Of a stretch of 64,000 bases of DNA, positions 62,095-64,000 are shown in pieces. The DNA is from Carboxylicivirga longa (lineage in GTDB: Bacteria > Bacteroidota > Bacteroidia > Bacteroidales > Marinilabiliaceae): the NCBI RefSeq assembly GCF_050589825.1, contig NZ_JBNGOZ010000005.1, positions 211,552-275,551 of the forward strand, given 5' to 3'. A program made the translations under genes and the position numbers. A model generated the notes under the pieces. The model saw only the letters and a program-made list of their open reading frames with translations. It was not told where the DNA came from and did not search any database. The first letter of the stretch is position 1; the number at the start of each line of letters is the position of its first letter.

Positions 62095-62985
62095 ATGAAA
62101 AATTTTAGTTTGAGCGGCTCAATTGTGGCAATAGTAACCCCATTTAAGGCCAATGGGGAGATTGATGTGAATGCTTTTGATGAGCTGATCGATTGGCATG
62201 TGGCAAATGGAACACGAGGTCTTGTGGTATGTGGCACCACGGGCGAAACGCCTGCACTTACGGGCGATGAGGATGCTTTTATGATTGAACGTGCCGTGCA
62301 GCGCGTGGCAGGACGGATTCCTGTAATTGCTGGCACGGGCAGCAATTCAACTGACGAATGTATTAAGTATACTCAAAAGGCAGAGGCGATTGGAGTTGAT
62401 GCTGTATTGGTGGTTGGGCCTTACTATAACAAACCGACCGAGAAGGGCATGTACATGCATTTTTCATCAGTGGCAGAGGCTGTTGATGTGCCTGTTATTT
62501 TGTATAACGTACCTGGGCGCACCGGTTCCAGTATCTCAGTGGCCAATACCATTAAGCTGGCCAATACCTATCATAATATTGTGGGTATCAAGGAGGCCTC
62601 CGGCGACCTGGCCTTGTTTGCCGAACTAGTGGCACAGCGTCCCGAAGGCTTTAAGATTTACAGTGGCGATGATTTTCTGTCTGCGTCGGCTAATTTGTTG
62701 GGGGCCGATGGCTGTATTTCAGTAGTAGCCAATGTTATTCCTAATGATTTTTCTCAACTGATGGAAGCTTCCATAGCAGGTCGCGTGAAGGAAGTGAATA
62801 CTTTGTTTTACAAATACCGTCAGCTGATGGATCTGATGTTTGTGGAATCAAACCCCATACCTGTGAAAACGGCTTTGGCAGCATTAGGCAAGGTGAATGA
62901 GGTTTTTCGATCGCCGATGTGTACCATGGAGGATGAGAATAAAGTGGCTTTGCTAGCTGAGCTTAAGAAATTGAATCTTATGTAG
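62095..62985 (+). CDS. dapA: 4-hydroxy-tetrahydrodipicolinate synthase
   Basis: Condenses pyruvate with aspartate semialdehyde, the first committed step of lysine and diaminopimelate synthesis. The 296-residue TIM-barrel shows LVVCGTTGETPALTGDE, VLVVGPYYNKPTEKGM, the catalytic tyrosine in VILYNVPGRTGSSI and the Schiff-base lysine in VGIKEASGD. YSGDDFLSASANLLGADG completes the pattern. It lies alone, divergent from the ACT-like gene and followed by a terminator. The ATG at 62095 fits the family start. Confidence 0.95.
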   Translation: MKNFSLSGSIVAIVTPFKANGEIDVNAFDELIDWHVANGTRGLVVCGTTGETPALTGDEDAFMIERAVQRVAGRIPVIAGTGSNSTDECIKYTQKAEAIGVDAVLVVGPYYNKPTEKGMYMHFSSVAEAVDVPVILYNVPGRTGSSISVANTIKLANTYHNIVGIKEASGDLALFAELVAQRPEGFKIYSGDDFLSASANLLGADGCISVVANVIPNDFSQLMEASIAGRVKEVNTLFYKYRQLMDLMFVESNPIPVKTALAALGKVNEVFRSPMCTMEDENKVALLAELKKLNLM

Positions 62986-63011
62986 ATATTATAGTTGTTG
63001 TTGGATTGAAT

Positions 63012-63046
63012 AAAAAAGGGTGTTTCAACGGAAGCACTCTTTTTTT
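63012..63046 (+). terminator. Rho-independent terminator of dapA
   Basis: GGGTGTTTC and GAAGCACTC pair (two G-T wobbles) around a 4-base loop, with an A-run before and T7 after. It lies about 30 bases after the dapA stop. Confidence 0.85.
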
Positions 63047-63106
63047 ATTGGTTTTTTTCTGCTGAGCCGCGCCCGGTCTATTTTGTAAAAAGACGGTATA
63101 TTTTTT

Positions 63107-63114
63107 TACATTTG
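63107..63114 (+). promoter_or_regulatory. -7 promoter box of the nitroreductase gene
   Basis: TACATTTG matches TAnnTTTG and lies about 27 bases before the ATG. A TTTG at 63082-63085, 21 bases upstream, may be the -33 element. Confidence 0.55.
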
Positions 63115-63141
63115 AGAAACTAACTAAAAATGTAAAAGGCA

Positions 63142-63882
63142 ATGATTGATTTACTGAAGAATCATCGAACCATACGGAAATATACAGATCAAAAGGTGGA
63201 TGAGGCCGTGTTAAATGAGGTGCTAGAGGCTGGTGTCAGGGCTTCTACAACGGGTAATATGCAAGTGTATAGTATGGTGGTAACTCAAGATGATACCATC
63301 AAAACAAAATTGGCACCCTGTCATTTTAATCAGCCCATGATTACCCAGGCTCCTGTGGTTATCACTTTTTGTGCCGATTTCAACCGTTTTAAGAAGTGGT
63401 GCGAATTGCGTAAGGCAGAGCCTGGATACGATAATTTTATTTCATTTGTAACGGCATCCATCGATGCCTTGCTGGTGGCACAAAATGTATGTGTAGCGGC
63501 CGAAGCCAAGGGGCTTGGTATCTGTTATGTGGGAACTACTACTTATCTGGCTGATAAGATTATTGAGGTGTTAAACCTGCCCAAGGGGGTGGTGCCTGTT
63601 ACAACGGTTACACTGGGCTATCCTGCTGAAACTCCCAAGCAGGTGGATCGTCTTCCACTAGCCGCTGTTGTGCATCCCGAAACCTATCAAGATTATTCGG
63701 AAGAGCATATTAATGAGCTATATGCCGAAAAAGAGAGCCTGGAGGAAAATAAAGCCTTTGTTGCGGAAAATAATAAAGAGACACTGGCTCAGGTTTTTAC
63801 CGATGTGCGCTATAAAAAAGCCGACAATGAGCACTTTAGTAAGGTCTTGTTACAAGTGCTGAAGCAGCAGGGGTTTATGTAG
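63142..63882 (+). CDS. Nitroreductase-family flavoprotein (NfsA-like)
   Basis: A 246-residue FMN-dependent oxidoreductase. It begins LLKNHRTIRKYTDQKVDEAV, the usual FMN-phosphate-binding Arg pair. GVRASTTGNMQVYSMVVTQD and QNVCVAAEAKGLGICYVGTT are also characteristic, and VVPVTTVTLGYPAETP provides the loop of NfsA/FRP-type enzymes. Family members reduce nitroaromatics, quinones or flavins with NAD(P)H; the true substrate is unknown. It has its own promoter after the dapA terminator. Confidence 0.9.
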   Translation: MIDLLKNHRTIRKYTDQKVDEAVLNEVLEAGVRASTTGNMQVYSMVVTQDDTIKTKLAPCHFNQPMITQAPVVITFCADFNRFKKWCELRKAEPGYDNFISFVTASIDALLVAQNVCVAAEAKGLGICYVGTTTYLADKIIEVLNLPKGVVPVTTVTLGYPAETPKQVDRLPLAAVVHPETYQDYSEEHINELYAEKESLEENKAFVAENNKETLAQVFTDVRYKKADNEHFSKVLLQVLKQQGFM

Positions 63883-64000
63883 AAACTCCCACAAACCTTT
63901 AAGTTGCTGATTTATGATATTTGGGGATATTCATAAGTTGACTTATATCTTTGATATCTAGATAATTATTACTATCTTAAAAGTATAACAAAACCCCGAA

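Noticed and set aside
63883..64000. A possible gene start at the right edge
   Set aside because: The last 118 bases hold no start with a credible frame.

Overview
The window looks like the chromosome of a Bacteroidota bacterium, probably Bacteroidales/Marinilabiliales-like. The reasons are a SusC/SusD pair, promoters of the Bacteroidota type (-7 box TAnnTTTG with no classical -10), many short-signal lipoproteins, an M56/TonB-type BlaR1 relative, a Lacal_2735-family small protein, and a DEAD-box helicase with DEFD in motif II. The family-level placement is inference. No rRNA, tRNA, CRISPR array, insertion sequence or phage module was recognised.

Layout. 0-11.2 kb is housekeeping: an outer-membrane protein cut by the left edge, coaX, an orphan response regulator, mfd, fbp, lysC, a lipoprotein, pyrC and a polyprenol-phosphate glycosyltransferase. 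11.2-13.2 kb holds an AT-rich S41 peptidase gene bounded by complementary TTAGAGGGC/GCCCTCTAA sequences, so it may be a cassette-like insertion. 13.2-24.4 kb has a TGS-containing nucleoside kinase, a BaiN-type flavoprotein, a divergent dps/oxyR pair, unknown secreted proteins, a DEAD-box helicase, an AAA ATPase with a long inverted-repeat operator, and an NAD(P)-binding protein.

24.4-32.7 kb is a complete phosphate-starvation block: porin, pstS, pstC, pstA, pstB, phoU, phoB-like and phoR-like genes, preceded by four PHO-box repeats at an exact 11-bp period. After an S9 peptidase and an EamA transporter comes the most interesting part, 36.4-46.0 kb. It holds SusC, SusD, an AIM6/PI-PLC-like phosphodiesterase, a PhoA-type alkaline phosphatase and two calcineurin-like phosphatases. 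Its promoter region carries the same PHO-box spacing as the pst promoter. I infer a PhoB-controlled polysaccharide-utilisation-locus-style system for scavenging organophosphates rather than glycans. The block is bracketed by two copies of a ~130-145-bp terminator-containing repeat and by an intact and a decayed copy of the EamA gene, which suggests insertion with duplication.

46.4-64 kb returns to mostly ordinary genes: aconitase, an FtsX-type permease, a reduced SDR/Lacal_2735/SRPBCC/CIA30 cluster with a truncated SDR, gapA, a 44-residue CPAY-motif lipoprotein, an exopolysaccharide export trio (SPOR-like protein, Wza, BY-kinase with a Gly-Tyr tail), a BlaI/BlaR1-like pair with operator repeats, an ACT-domain protein, dapA and a nitroreductase. 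All family calls come from reading the translated sequence; no database search was run.
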